A stretch of 64,000 nucleotides of DNA from Cladorhizidae sp. MBARI D1340-BT2 (Eukaryota > Porifera > Demospongiae > Poecilosclerida > Cladorhizidae), in the NCBI GenBank assembly GCA_028752905.1, contig JAQNBH010000003.1:28026502-28090501 (forward strand), given 5' to 3'. A program made the position numbers and the translations under genes. Within the stretch, counting starts at the first letter, position 1, and every line of letters begins with the position of its first letter. A model generated the notes under the pieces. It was not told the origin of the DNA. It did not search any database and saw nothing but the letters and a program-made list of their open reading frames with translations. This document shows, piece after piece, positions 24,195 to 38,409 of this stretch.

Positions 24195-24700
24195 AGCTTC
24201 GTAGATTATCCACACTTCACTGAATAGACTTGTTATACAGCTATTAAGATAGGACTCTCCAAGTGCTCTCTCTTGATACCAAACATCCATATATTCTGCA
24301 CACTTCACTGTAATGGACTTGCAAGATAGGTATCTCTCAGTGTTCTCTATCTTGAGCTAAACATGTTAGCTTCATAGATTCTCCACACTTCACTGAATAG
24401 ACTTGATATATAGCTCTAAAGGTAGGCCTCTCTCTGTTCTCTCTCTTGATACCAAACATCCGTATATTCCGCATACTTTACAGTAATGGACTTGATAGAA
24501 TCACAAGATAGGTTTCTCTCTGCTCTCTCTTGATGCTAAATAGATTCTCCACACTTCACTGAATAAACTTGATATATAGCTATTAAGATAGGTCTCTCTC
24601 TGTGCTCTCTGTTGATATCAAACATCCATAATATTCTGCACACTTTACTGTAATGGACTTGATATGATTCGAATGATAGGTTTCATTATGTGTTCTCTAT
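24195..24700 (+). repeat. 506-bp block 9
   Basis: ACTTTAC class; followed by alpha1. Confidence 0.93.
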
Positions 24701-25909
24701 CTTGATATTTGCCCTAATTTGGTCTATATGTTTCTCATTTTCCCCCCGAAAATCTTGTTTTTTGACCGTGAAGCTCATAACTATTCTACACTTTACCCAA
24801 AAAAGATAATTTTTATATCATCGGATAGCCCTTCTAATTATCTATCTTTTGTACGTGCCAAAATTTTGAGTACTCTAAGTATTAGGAAGTTATGGTGATT
24901 TGAATTGGTAAGGTTTGTGATTTTTCCTGGCGTTTTCCAGTTGCCAAAGCGGTGGCCTGCCAGTGAAAAACCACTACATTTATTGATAATCTGTTCACAT
25001 TTTGCAGATAAGGGCCTTCTCTATCAGTTGACAAAATCTGGGACTTTGGTCTTGTTAATTAGGGCAGTTATGAATTGTACTCTTACTTGATGCTAAACAT
25101 GTTCTTGATATTTGCCCTAATTTGGTCTATATGTTTCTCATTTCCCCCCCGAAAATCTTGTTTTTTTGCCGTGAAGCTCATAACTTTTCTATACTTTACC
25201 CAAAAAAGATAATTTTAATATAACCGGATAGCCCTTCTAATTATCTATCTTTTGTATGTGCCAAAATTTTGAGAACTCTAAGTATTAGGAAGTTATGGTG
25301 ATTTGAAGTGGTAAGGTTTGTGATTTTTCCTGGCGTTTTCCAGTTGCCAAAGCGGTGGCCTGCCAGTGAAAAACCACTACATTTATTGATAATCTGTTCA
25401 CATTTTGCAGATAAGGGCCTTCTCTATCAGTTGACAAAATCTGGGACTTTGGTCTTGTTAATTAGGGCAGTTATGAATTGTACTCTTACTTGATGCTAAA
25501 CATGTTCTTGATATTTGCCCTAATTTGGTCTATATGTTTCTCATTTTCCCCCCGAAAATCTTGTTTTTTGACCGTGAAGCTCATAACTATTCTACACTTT
25601 ACCCAAAAAAGATAATTTTTATATCATCGGATAGCCCTTCTAATTATCTATCTTTTGTACGTGCCAAAATTTTGAGTACTCTAAGTATTAGGAAGTTATG
25701 GTGATTTGAATTGGTAAGGTTTGTGATTTTTCCTGGCGTTTTCCAGTTGCCAAAGCGGTGGCCTGCCAGTGAAAAACCACTACATTTATTGATAATCTGT
25801 TCACATTTTGCAGATAAGGGCCTTCTCTATCAGTTGACAAAATCTGGGACTTTGGTCTTGTTAATTAGGGCAGTTATGAATTGTACTCTTACTTGATGCT
25901 AAACATGTT
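24701..25909 (+). repeat. Three monomers (alpha1, beta, alpha1)
   Basis: No private changes noticed. Confidence 0.9.
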
Positions 25910-26415
25910 AGCTTCGTAGATTATCCACACTTCACTGAATAGACTTGTTATACAGCTATTAAGATAGGACTCTCCAAGTGCTCTCTCTTGATACCAAACA
26001 TCCATATATTCTGCACACTTCACTGTAATGGACTTGCAAGATAGGTATCTCTCAGTGTTCTCTATCTTGAGCTAAACATGTTAGCTTCATAGATTCTCCA
26101 CACTTCACTGAATAGACTTGATATATAGCTCTAAAGGTAGGCCTCTCTCTGTTCTCTCTCTTGATACCAAACATCCGTATATTCCGCATACTTTACAGTA
26201 ATGGACTTGATAGAATCACAAGATAGGTTTCTCTCTGCTCTCTCTTGATGCTAAATAGATTCTCCACACTTCACTGAATAAACTTGATATATAGCTATTA
26301 AGATAGGTCTCTCTCTGTGCTCTCTGTTGATATCAAACATCCATAATATTCTGCACACTTTACTGTAATGGACTTGATATGATTCGAATGATAGGTTTCA
26401 TTATGTGTTCTCTAT
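25910..26415 (+). repeat. 506-bp block 10
   Basis: ACTTTAC class; followed by a gamma monomer with the rare CTATTGTACAC (near 26496), which recurs only after block 18. Confidence 0.93.
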
Positions 26416-28833
26416 CTTGATATTTGCCCTAATTTGGTCTATATGTTTCTCATTTTCCCCCCGAAAATCTTGTTTTTTGACCGTGAAGCTCATAACTATT
26501 GTACACTTTACCCAAAAAAGATAATTTTTATATCATCGGATAGCCCTTCTAATTATCTATCTTTTGTACGTACCAAAATTTTGAGTACTCTAAGTATTAG
26601 CAAGTTATGGTGATTTGAAGTGGTAAGGTTTGGGATTTTTCCTGGCGTTTTCCAGTTGCCAAAGCGGTGGCCTGCCAGTGAAAAACCACTACATTTATTG
26701 ATAATCTGTTCACATGTTGCAGATAAGGGCCTTCTCTATCAGTTGACAAAATCTGGGACTTTGGTCTTGTTAATTAGGGCAGTTATGAATTGTACTCTTA
26801 CTTGATGCTAAACATGTTCTTGATATTTGCCCTAATTTGGTCTATATGTTTCTCATTTCCCCCCCGAAAATCTTGTTTTTTTGCCGTGAAGCTCATAACT
26901 TTTCTATACTTTACCCAAAAAAGATAATTTTAATATAACCGGATAGCCCTTCTAATTATCTATCTTTTGTATGTGCCAAAATTTTGAGAACTCTAAGTAT
27001 TAGGAAGTTATGGTGATTTGAAGTGGTAAGGTTTGTGATTTTTCCTGGCGTTTTCCAGTTGCCAAAGCGGTGGCCTGCCAGTGAAAAACCACTACATTTA
27101 TTGATAATCTGTTCACATTTTGCAGATAAGGGCCTTCTCTATCAGTTGACAAAATCTGGGACTTTGGTCTTGTTAATTAGGGCAGTTATGAATTGTACTC
27201 TTACTTGATGCTAAACATGTTCTTGATATTTGCCCTAATTTGGTCTATATGTTTCTCATTTTCCCCCCGAAAATCTTGTTTTTTGACCGTGAAGCTCATA
27301 ACTATTCTACACTTTACCCAAAAAAGATAATTTTTATATCATCGGATAGCCCTTCTAATTATCTATCTTTTGTACGTGCCAAAATTTTGAGTACTCTAAG
27401 TATTAGGAAGTTATGGTGATTTGAATTGGTAAGGTTTGTGATTTTTCCTGGCGTTTTCCAGTTGCCAAAGCGGTGGCCTGCCAGTGAAAAACCACTACAT
27501 TTATTGATAATCTGTTCACATGTTGCAGATAAGGGCCTTCTCTATCAGTTGACAAAATCTGGGACTTTGGTCTTGTTAATTAGGGCAGTTATGAATTGTA
27601 CTCTTACTTGATGCTAAACATGTTCTTGATATTTGCCCTAATTTGGTCTATATGTTTCTCATTTCCCCCCCGAAAATCTTGTTTTTTTGCCGTGAAGCTC
27701 ATAACTTTTCTATACTTTACCCAAAAAAGATAATTTTAATATAACCGGATAGCCCTTCTAATTATCTATCTTTTGTATGTGCCAAAATTTTGAGAACTCT
27801 AAGTATTAGGAAGTTATGGTGATTTGAATTGGTAAGGTTTGTGATTTTTCCTGGCGTTTTCCAGTTGCCAAAGCGGTGGCCTGCCAGTGAAAAACCACTA
27901 CATTTATTGATAATCTGTTCACATTTTGCAGATAAGGGCCTTCTCTATCAGTTGACAAAATCTGGGACTTTGGTCTTGTTAATTAGGGCAGTTATGAATT
28001 GTACTCTTACTTGATGCTAAACATGTTCTTGATATTTGCCCTAATTTGGTCTATATGTTTCTCATTTCCCCCCCGAAAATCTTGTTTTTTTGCCGTGAAG
28101 CTCATAACTTTTCTATACTTTACCCAAAAAAGATAATTTTAATATAACCGGATAGCCCTTCTAATTATCTATCTTTTGTATGTGCCAAAATTTTGAGAAC
28201 TCTAAGTATTAGGAAGTTATGGTGATTTGAAGTGGTAAGGTTTGTGATTTTTCCTGGCGTTTTCCAGTTGCCAAAGCGGTGGCCTGCCAGTAAAAAACCA
28301 CTACATTTATTGATAATCTGTTCACATTTTGCAGATAAGGGCCTTCTCTATCAGTTGACAAAATCTGGGACTTTGGTCTTGTTAATTAGGGCAGTTATGA
28401 ATTGTACTCTTACTTGATGCTAAACATGTTCTTGATATTTGCCCTAATTTGGTCTATATGTTTCTCATTTTCCCCCCGAAAATCTTGTTTTTTGACCGTG
28501 AAGCTCATAACTATTCTACACTTTACCCAAAAAAGATAATTTTTATATCATCGGATAGCCCTTCTAATTATCTATCTTTTGTACGTGCCAAAATTTTGAG
28601 TACTCTAAGTATTAGCAAGTTATGGTGATTTGAATTGGTAAGGTTTGTGATTTTTCCTGGCGTTTTCCAGTTGCCAAAGCGGTGGCCTGCCAGTGAAAAA
28701 CCACTACATTTATTGATAATCTGTTCACATTTTGCAGATAAGGGCCTTCTCTATCAGTTGACAAAATCTGGGACTTTGGTCTTGTTAATTAGGGCAGTTA
28801 TGAATTGTACTCTTACTTGATGCTAAACATGTT
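26416..28833 (+). repeat. Six monomers including two hybrids
   Basis: The monomer starting at 27207 is the only copy with TTGTGAT plus CATGTTGC. The next, from 27610, has a beta first part and GAATTGG of alpha1. Confidence 0.9.
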
Positions 28834-29339
28834 AGCTTCGTAGATTATCCACACTTCACTGAATAGACTTGTTATACAGCTATTAAGATAGGACTCTCCA
28901 AGTGCTCTCTCTTGATACCAAACATCCATATATTCTGCACACTTCACTGTAATGGACTTGCAAGATAGGTATCTCTCAGTGTTCTCTATCTTGAGCTAAA
29001 CATGTTAGCTTCATAGATTCTCCACACTTCACTGAATAGACTTGATATATAGCTCTAAAGGTAGGCCTCTCTCTGTTCTCTCTCTTGATACCAAACATCC
29101 GTATATTCCGCATACTTTACAGTAATGGACTTGATAGAATCACAAGATAGGTTTCTCTCTGCTCTCTCTTGATGCTAAATAGATTCTCCACACTTCACTG
29201 AATAAACTTGATATATAGCTATTAAGATAGGTCTCTCTCTGTGCTCTCTGTTGATATCAAACATCCATAATATTCTGCACACTTTACTGTAATGGACTTG
29301 ATATGATTCGAATGATAGGTTTCATTATGTGTTCTCTAT
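28834..29339 (+). repeat. 506-bp block 11
   Basis: ACTTTAC class; last of this class before block 18. Confidence 0.93.
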
Positions 29340-30951
29340 CTTGATATTTGCCCTAATTTGGTCTATATGTTTCTCATTTTCCCCCCGAAAATCTTGTTTT
29401 TTGACCGTGAAGCTCATAACTATTCTACACTTTACCCAAAAAAGATAATTTTTATATCATCGGATAGCCCTTCTAATTATCTATCTTTTGTACGTACCAA
29501 AATTTTGAGTACTCTAAGTATTAGCAAGTTATGGTGATTTGAAGTGGTAAGGTTTGGGATTTTTCCTGGCGTTTTCCAGTTGCCAAAGCGGTGGCCTGCC
29601 AGTGAAAAACCACTACATTTATTGATAATCTGTTCACATGTTGCAGATAAGGGCCTTCTCTATCAGTTGACAAAATCTGGGACTTTGGTCTTGTTAATTA
29701 GGGCAGTTATGAATTGTACTCTTACTTGATGCTAAACATGTTCTTGATATTTGCCCTAATTTGGTCTATATGTTTCTCATTTCCCCCCCGAAAATCTTGT
29801 TTTTTTGCCGTGAAGCTCATAACTTTTCTATACTTTACCCAAAAAAGATAATTTTAATATAACCGGATAGCCCTTCTAATTATCTATCTTTTGTATGTGC
29901 CAAAATTTTGAGAACTCTAAGTATTAGGAAGTTATGGTGATTTGAAGTGGTAAGGTTTGTGATTTTTCCTGGCGTTTTCCAGTTGCCAAAGCGGTGGCCT
30001 GCCAGTGAAAAACCACTACATTTATTGATAATCTGTTCACATTTTGCAGATAAGGGCCTTCTCTATCAGTTGACAAAATCTGGGACTTTGGTCTTGTTAA
30101 TTAGGGCAGTTATGAATTGTACTCTTACTTGATGCTAAACATGTTCTTGATATTTGCCCTAATTTGGTCTATATGTTTCTCATTTCCCCCCCGAAAATCT
30201 TGTTTTTTGACCGTGAAGCTCATAACTATACTACACTTTACCCAAAAAAGATAATTTTTATATCATCGGATAGCCCTTCTAATTATCTATCTTTTGTACG
30301 TGCCAAAATTTTGAGTACTCTAAGTATTAGGAAGTTATGGTGATTTGAATTGGTAAGGTTTGTGATTTTTCCTGGCGTTTTCCAGTTGCCAAAGCGGTGG
30401 CCTGCCAGTGAAAAACCACTACATTTATTGATAATCTGTTCACATTTTGCAGATAAGGGCCTTCTCTATCAGTTGACAAAATCTGGGACTTTGGTCTTGT
30501 TAATTAGGGCAGTTATGAATTGTAATCTTACTTGATGCTAAACATGTTCTTGATATTTGCCCTAATTTGGTCTATATGTTTCTCATTTTCCTCCCGAAAA
30601 TCTTGTTTTTTGACCGTGAAGCTCATAACTATTCTACACTTTACCCAAAAAAGATAATTTTTATATCATCGGATAGCCCTTCTAATTATCTATCTTTTGT
30701 ACGTACCAAAATGTTGAGTACTCTAAGTATTAGCAAGTTATGGTGATTTGAAGTGGTAAGGTTTGGGATTTTTCCTGGCGTTTTCCAGTTGCCAAAGCGG
30801 TGGCCTGCCAGTGAAAAACCACTACATTTATTGATAATCTGTTCACATGTTGCAGATAAGGGCCTTCTCTATCAGTTGACAAAATCTGGGACTTTGGTCT
30901 TGTTAATTAGGGCAGTTATGAATTGTACTCTTACTTGATGCTAAACATGTT
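29340..30951 (+). repeat. Four monomers (gamma, beta, alpha1 with GTAATCTT, gamma with AAAATGTTGAG)
   Basis: The last two carry markers (GTAATCTT at 30522; AAAATGTTGAG at about 30708) that go on to define the following 2,923-bp HOR, so this is the transition between two HOR families. Confidence 0.9.
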
Positions 30952-31457
30952 AGCTTCGTAGATTATCCACACTTCACTGAATAGACTTGTTATACAGCTA
31001 TTAAGATAGGACTCTCCAAGTGCTCTCTCTTGATACCAAACATCCATATATTCTGCACACTTCACTGTAATGGACTTGCAAGATAGGTATCTCTCAGTGT
31101 TCTCTATCTTGAGCTAAACATGTTAGCTTCATAGATTCTCCACACTTCACTGAATAGACTTGATATATAGCTCTAAAGGTAGGCCTCTCTCTGTTCTCTC
31201 TCTTGATACCAAACATCCGTATATTCCGCATAATTCACAGTAATGGACTTGATAGAATCACAAGATAGGTTTCTCTCTGCTCTCTCTTGATGCTAAATAG
31301 ATTCTCCACACTTCACTGAATAAACTTGATATATAGCTATTAAGATAGGTCTCTCTCTGTGCTCTCTGTTGATATCAAACATCCATAATATTCTGCACAC
31401 TTTACTGTAATGGACTTGATATGATTCGAATGATAGGTTTCATTATGTGTTCTCTAT
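30952..31457 (+). repeat. 506-bp block 12
   Basis: AATTCAC class, returning after six blocks of the other class; followed by a 1-bp-shorter delta unit. Confidence 0.93.
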
Positions 31458-34400
31458 CTTGATATTTGCCCTAATTTGGTCTATATGTTTCTCATTTCCC
31501 CCCCGAAAATCTTGTTTTTTGCCGTGAAGCTCATAACTTTTCTACACTTTACCCAAATAAGATAATTTTTATATCATCGGATAGCCCTTCTAATTATCTG
31601 TCTTTTGTACTTGCCAAAATTCTGAGTACTCTAAGTATTAGCAAGTTATGGTGATTTGAAGTGGTAAGGTTTGGGATTTTTCCTGGCGTTTTCCAGTTGC
31701 CAAAGCGGTGGCCTGCCAGTGAAAAACCACTACATTTATTGATAATCTGTTCACATTTTGCAGATAAGGGCCTTCTCTATCAGTTGACAAAATCTGGGAC
31801 TTTGGTCTTGTTAATTAGGGCAGTTATGAATTGTACTCTTACTTGATGCTAAACATGTTCTTGATATTTGCCCTAATTTGGTCTATATGTTTCTCATTTC
31901 CCCCCCGAAAATCTTGTTTTTTTGCCGTGAAGCTCATAACTTTTCTATACTTTACCCCAAAAAGATAATTTTAATATCACCGGATAGCCCTTCTAATTAT
32001 CTGTCTTTTGTACGTGCCAAAATTTTGAGTACTCTAAGTATTAGGAAGTTATGGTGATTTGAATTGGTAAGGTTTGTGATTTTTCCTGGCGTTTTCAAGT
32101 TGCCAAAGCGGTGGCCTGCCAGTGAAAAACCACTACATTTATTGATAATCTGTTCACATTTTGCAGATAAGGGCCTTCTCTATCAGTTGACAAAATCTGG
32201 GACTTTGGTCTTGTTAATTAGGGCAGTTATGAATTGTACTCTTACTTGATGCTAAACATGTTCTTGATATTTGCCCTAATTTGGTCTATATGTTTCTCAT
32301 TTTCCTCCCGAAAATCTTGTTTTTTGACCGTGAAGCTCATAACTATTCTACACTTTACCCAAAAAAGATAATTTTTATATCATCGGATAGCCCTTCTAAT
32401 TATCTATCTTTTGTACGTACCAAAATTTTGAGTACTCTAAGTATTAGCAAGTTATGGTGATTTGAAGTGGTAAGGTTTGGGATTTTTCCTGGCGTTTTCC
32501 AGTTGCCAAAGCGGTGGCCTGCCAGTGAAAAACCACTACATTTATTGATAATCTGTTCACATGTTGCAGATAAGGGCCTTCTCTATCAGTTGACAAAATC
32601 TGGGACTTTGGTCTTGTTAATTAGGGCAGTTATGAATTGTACTCTTACTTGATGCTAAACATGTTCTTGATATTTGCCCTAATTTGGTCTATATGTTTCT
32701 CATTTCCCCCCCGAAAATCTTGTTTTTTTGCCGTGAAGCTCATAACTTTTCTATACTTTACCCAAAAAAGATAATTTTAATATAACCGGATAGCCCTTCT
32801 AATTATCTATCTTTTGTATGTGCCAAAATTTTGAGAACTCTAAGTATTAGGAAGTTATGGTGATTTGAAGTGGTAAGGTTTGTGATTTTTCCTGGCGTTT
32901 TCCAGTTGCCAAAGCGGTGGCCTGCCAGTGAAAAACCACTACATTTATTGATAATCTGTTCACATTTTGCAGATAAGGGCCTTCTCTATCAGTTGACAAA
33001 ATCTGGGACTTTGGTCTTGTTAATTAGGGCAGTTATGAATTGTACTCTTACTTGATGCTAAACATGTTCTTGATATTTGCCCTAATTTGGTCTATATGTT
33101 TCTCATTTTCCCCCCGAAAATCTTGTTTTTTGACCGTGAAGCTCATAACTATTCTACACTTTACCCAAAAAAGATAATTTTTATATCATCGGATAGCCCT
33201 TCTAATTATCTATCTTTTGTACGTGCCAAAATTTTGAGTACTCTAAGTATTAGGAAGTTATGGTGATTTGAATTGGTAAGGTTTGTGATTTTTCCTGGCG
33301 TTTTCCAGTTGCCAAAGCGGTGGCCTGCCAGTGAAAAACCACTACATTTATTGATAATCTGTTCACATTTTGCAGATAAGGGCCTTCTCTATCAGTTGAC
33401 AAAATCTGGGACTTTGGTCTTGTTAATTAGGGCAGTTATGAATTGTACTCTTACTTGATGCTAAACATGTTCTTGATATTTGCCCTAATTTGGTCTATAT
33501 GTTTCTCATTTCCCCCCCGAAAATCTTGTTTTTTTGCCGTGAAGCTCATAACTTTTCTATACTTTACCCAAAAAAGATAATTTTAATATAACCGGATAGC
33601 CCTTCTAATTATCTATCTTTTGTATGTGCCAAAATTTTGAGAACTCTAAGTATTAGGAAGTTATGGTGATTTGAAGTGGTAAGGTTTGTGATTTTTCCTG
33701 GCGTTTTCCAGTTGCCAAAGCGGTGGCCTGCCAGTGAAAAACCACTACATTTATTGATAATCTGTTCACATTTTGCAGATAAGGGCCTTCTCTATCAGTT
33801 GACAAAATCTGGGACTTTGGTCTTGTTAATTAGGGCAGTTATGAATTGTACTCTTACTTGATGCTAAACATGTTCTTGATATTTGCCCTAATTTGGTCTA
33901 TATGTTTCTCATTTTCCCCCCGAAAATCTTGTTTTTTGACCGTGAAGCTCATAACTATTCTACACTTTACCCAAAAAAGATAATTTTTATATCATCGGAT
34001 AGCCCTTCTAATTATCTATCTTTTGTACGTGCCAAAATTTTGAGTACTCTAAGTATTAGGAAGTTATGGTGATTTGAATTGGTAAGGTTTGTGATTTTTC
34101 CTGGCGTTTTCCAGTTGCCAAAGCGGTGGCCTGCCAGTGAAAAACCACTACATTTATTGATAATCTGTTCACATTTTGCAGATAAGGGCCTTCTCTATCA
34201 GTTGACAAAATCTGGGACTTTGGTCTTGTTAATTAGGGCAGTTATGAATTGTACTCTTACTTGATGCTAAACATGTTCTTGATATTTGCCCTAATTTGGT
34301 CTATATGTTTCTCATTTCCCCCCCGAAAATCTTGTTTTTTTGCCGTGAAGCTCATAACTTTTCTATACTTTACCCAAAAAAGATAATTTTAATATAACCG

Positions 34401-35486
34401 GATAGCCCTTCTAATTATCTATCTTTTGTATGTGCCAAAATTTTGAGAACTCTAAGTATTAGGAAGTTATGGTGATTTGAAGTGGTAAGGTTTGTGATTT
34501 TTCCTGGCGTTTTCCAGTTGCCAAAGCGGTGGCCTGCCAGTGAAAAACCACTACATTTATTGATAATCTGTTCACATTTTGCAGATAAGGGCCTTCTCTA
34601 TCAGTTGACAAAATCTGGGACTTTGGTCTTGTTAATTAGGGCAGTTATGAATTGTACTCTTACTTGATGCTAAACATGTTCTTGATATTTGCCCTAATTT
34701 GGTCTATATGTTTCTCATTTTCCCCCCGAAAATCTTGTTTTTTGACCGTGAAGCTCATAACTATTCTACACTTTACCCAAAAAAGATAATTTTTATATCA
34801 TCGAATAGCCCTTCTAATTATCTATCTTTTGTACGTGCCAAAATTTTGAGTACTCTAAGTATTAGGAAGTTATGGTGATTTGAATTGGTAAGGTTTGTGA
34901 TTTTTCCTGGCGTTTTCCAGTTGCCAAAGCGGTGGCCTGCCAGTGAAAAACCACTACATTTATTGATAATCTGTTCACATTTTGCAGATAAGGGCCTTCT
35001 CTATCAGTTGACAAAATCTGGGACTTTGGTCTTGTTAATTAGGGCAGTTATGAATTGTAATCTTACTTGATGCTAAACATGTTCTTGATATTTGCCCTAA
35101 TTTGGTCTATATGTTTCTCATTTTCCTCCCGAAAATCTTGTTTTTTGACCGTGAAGCTCATAACTATTCTACACTTTACCCAAAAAAGATAATTTTTATA
35201 TCATCGGATAGCCCTTCTAATTATCTATCTTTTGTACGTACCAAAATGTTGAGTACTCTAAGTATTAGCAAGTTATGGTGATTTGAAGTGGTAAGGTTTG
35301 GGATTTTTCCTGGCGTTTTCCAGTTGCCAAAGCGGTGGCCTGCCAGTGAAAAACCACTACATTTATTGATAATCTGTTCACATGTTGCAGATAAGGGCCT
35401 TCTCTATCAGTTGACAAAATCTGGGACTTTGGTCTTGTTAATTAGGGCAGTTATGAATTGTACTCTTACTTGATGCTAAACATGTT
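31458..35486 (+). repeat. Ten monomers
   Basis: Contains three consecutive beta-alpha1 pairs (32651-35068), an 806-bp dimer tandem; the third alpha1 is the GTAATCTT unit with CGAATAG at 34802. Confidence 0.9.
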
Positions 35487-35992
35487 AGCTTCGTAGATTA
35501 TCCACACTTCACTGAATAGACTTGTTATACAGCTATTAAGATAGGACTCTCCAAGTGCTCTCTCTTGATACCAAACATCCATATATTCTGCACACTTCAC
35601 TGTAATGGACTTGCAAGATAGGTATCTCTCAGTGTTCTCTATCTTGAGCTAAACATGTTAGCTTCATAGATTCTCCACACTTCACTGAATAGACTTGATA
35701 TATAGCTCTAAAGGTAGGCCTCTCTCTGTTCTCTCTCTTGATACCAAACATCCGTATATTCCGCATAATTCACAGTAATGGACTTGATAGAATCACAAGA
35801 TAGGTTTCTCTCTGCTCTCTCTTGATGCTAAATAGATTCTCCACACTTCACTGAATAAACTTGATATATAGCTATTAAGATAGGTCTCTCTCTGTGCTCT
35901 CTGTTGATATCAAACATCCATAATATTCTGCACACTTTACTGTAATGGACTTGATATGATTCGAATGATAGGTTTCATTATGTGTTCTCTAT
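35487..35992 (+). repeat. 506-bp block 13
   Basis: AATTCAC class; followed by short delta and then the CAACGG unit. Confidence 0.93.
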
Positions 35993-38409
35993 CTTGATAT
36001 TTGCCCTAATTTGGTCTATATGTTTCTCATTTCCCCCCCGAAAATCTTGTTTTTTGCCGTGAAGCTCATAACTTTTCTACACTTTACCCAAATAAGATAA
36101 TTTTTATATCATCGGATAGCCCTTCTAATTATCTGTCTTTTGTACTTGCCAAAATTCTGAGTACTCTAAGTATTAGCAAGTTATGGTGATTTGAAGTGGT
36201 AAGGTTTGGGATTTTTCCTGGCGTTTTCCAGTTGCCAAAGCGGTGGCCTGCCAGTGAAAAACCACTACATTTATTGATAATCTGTTCACATGTTGCAGAT
36301 AAGGGCCTTCTCTATCAGTTGACAAAATCTGGGACTTTGGTCTTGTTAATTAGGGCAGTTATGAATTGTACTCTTACTTGATGCTAAACATGTTCTTGAT
36401 ATTTGCCCTAATTTGGTCTATATGTTTCTCATTTCCCCCCCGAAAATCTTGTTTTTTGACCGTGAAGCTCATAACTATTTTACACTTTACCCAAAAAAGA
36501 TAATTTTTATATCAACGGATAGCCCTTCTAATTATCTATCTTTTGTACGTGCCAAAATTTTGAGTACTCTAAGTATTAGGAAGTTATGGTGATTTGAATT
36601 GGTAAGGTTTGTGATTTTTCCTGGCGTTTTCCAGTTGCCAAAGCGGTGGCCTGCCAGTGAAAAACCACTACATTTATTGATAATCTGTTCACATTTTGCA
36701 GATAAGGGCCTTCTCTATCAGTTGACAAAATCTGGGACTTTGGTCTTGTTAATTAGGGCAGTTATGAATTGTACTCTTACTTGATGCTAAACATGTTCTT
36801 GATATTTGCCCTTATTTGGTCTATATGTTTCTCATTTCCCCCCCGAAAATCTTGTTTTTTTGCCGTGAAGCTCATAACTTTTCTATACTTTACCCCAAAA
36901 AGATAATTTTAATATCACCGGATAGCCCTTCTAATTATCTGTCTTTTGTACGTGCCAAAATTTTGAGTACTCTAAGTATTAGGAAGTTATGGTGATTTGA
37001 ATTGGTAAGGTTTGTGATTTTTCCTGGCGTTTTCAAGTTGCCAAAGCGGTGGCCTGCCAGTGAAAAACCACTACATTTATTGATAATCTGTTCACATTTT
37101 GCAGATAAGGGCCTTCTCTATCAGTTGACAAAATCTGGGACTTTGGTCTTGTTAATTAGGGCAGTTATGAATTGTACTCTTACTTGATGCTAAACATGTT
37201 CTTGATATTTGCCCTAATTTGGTCTATATGTTTCTCATTTCCCCCCCGAAAATCTTGTTTTTTTGCCGTGAAGCTCATAACTTTTCTATACTTTACCCAA
37301 AAAAGATAATTTTAATATAACCGGATAGCCCTTCTAATTATCTATCTTTTGTATGTGCCAAAATTTTGAGAACTCTAAGTATTAGGAAGTTATGGTGATT
37401 TGAAGTGGTAAGGTTTGTGATTTTTCCTGGCGTTTTCCAGTTGCCAAAGCGGTGGCCTGCCAGTGAAAAACCACTACATTTATTGATAATCTGTTCACAT
37501 TTTGCAGATAAGGGCCTTCTCTATCAGTTGACAAAATCTGGGACTTTGGTCTTGTTAATTAGGGCAGTTATGAATTGTACTCTTACTTGATGCTAAACAT
37601 GTTCTTGATATTTGCCCTAATTTGGTCTATATGTTTCTCATTTTCCCCCCGAAAATCTTGTTTTTTGACCGTGAAGCTCATAACTATTCTACACTTTACC
37701 CAAAAAAGATAATTTTTATATCATCGGATAGCCCTTCTAATTATCTATCTTTTGTACGTGCCAAAATTTTGAGTACTCTAAGTATTAGGAAGTTATGGTG
37801 ATTTGAATTGGTAAGGTTTGTGATTTTTCCTGGCGTTTTCCAGTTGCCAAAGCGGTGGCCTGCCAGTGAAAAACCACTACATTTATTGATAATCTGTTCA
37901 CATTTTGCAGATAAGGGCCTTCTCTATCAGTTGACAAAATCTGGGACTTTGGTCTTGTTAATTAGGGCAGTTATGAATTGTAATCTTACTTGATGCTAAA
38001 CATGTTCTTGATATTTGCCCTAATTTGGTCTATATGTTTCTCATTTTCCTCCCGAAAATCTTGTTTTTTGACCGTGAAGCTCATAACTATTCTACACTTT
38101 ACCCAAAAAAGATAATTTTTATATCATCGGATAGCCCTTCTAATTATCTATCTTTTGTACGTACCAAAATGTTGAGTACTCTAAGTATTAGCAAGTTATG
38201 GTGATTTGAAGTGGTAAGGTTTGGGATTTTTCCTGGCGTTTTCCAGTTGCCAAAGCGGTGGCCTGCCAGTGAAAAACCACTACATTTATTGATAATCTGT
38301 TCACATGTTGCAGATAAGGGCCTTCTCTATCAGTTGACAAAATCTGGGACTTTGGTCTTGTTAATTAGGGCAGTTATGAATTGTACTCTTACTTGATGCT
38401 AAACATGTT
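35993..38409 (+). repeat. Six monomers of the 2,923-bp HOR
   Basis: The CAACGG unit has CATTTCCCCCCCG here, whereas its relatives at 10767 and 16214 have CATTTTCCCCCCG. Confidence 0.9.

Larger units (their letters stand above)
24195..25909 (+). repeat. 1,715-bp trimer HOR, copy 4
   Basis: Block 9 plus alpha1, beta, alpha1, the same order as 19959-21673. Confidence 0.85.
25910..28833 (+). repeat. Expanded trimer HOR (block plus six monomers, 2,924 bp)
   Basis: Gamma, beta, alpha1 with CATGTTGC (27426-27611 region), beta with GAATTGG, beta with CAGTAAAA, alpha1 with TTAGCAAG. The last two repeat the end of 21674-24194 at +4,639 bp. The additional monomer is a beta-alpha hybrid. Confidence 0.82.
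30952..35486 (+). repeat. 2,923-type HOR, expanded copy of 4,535 bp
   Basis: Block plus ten monomers: delta with CATTTTGC, unit with TTTTCAAGTTG, gamma, then beta-alpha1 pairs, a GTAATCTT alpha1 and an AAAATGTTGAG gamma. It has the start and end markers of the family but more beta-alpha1 pairs in the middle, and it lacks the CAACGG unit. Confidence 0.8.
35487..38409 (+). repeat. 2,923-bp HOR, basic copy 1
   Basis: Block, short delta, CAACGG unit, TTTTCAAGTTG unit (with CCCTTATTTGG and TTTACCCCAAAAAG), beta, GTAATCTT alpha1, AAAATGTTGAG gamma. The same seven-part order recurs at 38410 (with one additional alpha1), at 41736, and at the start of the region from 44659. Confidence 0.9.
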
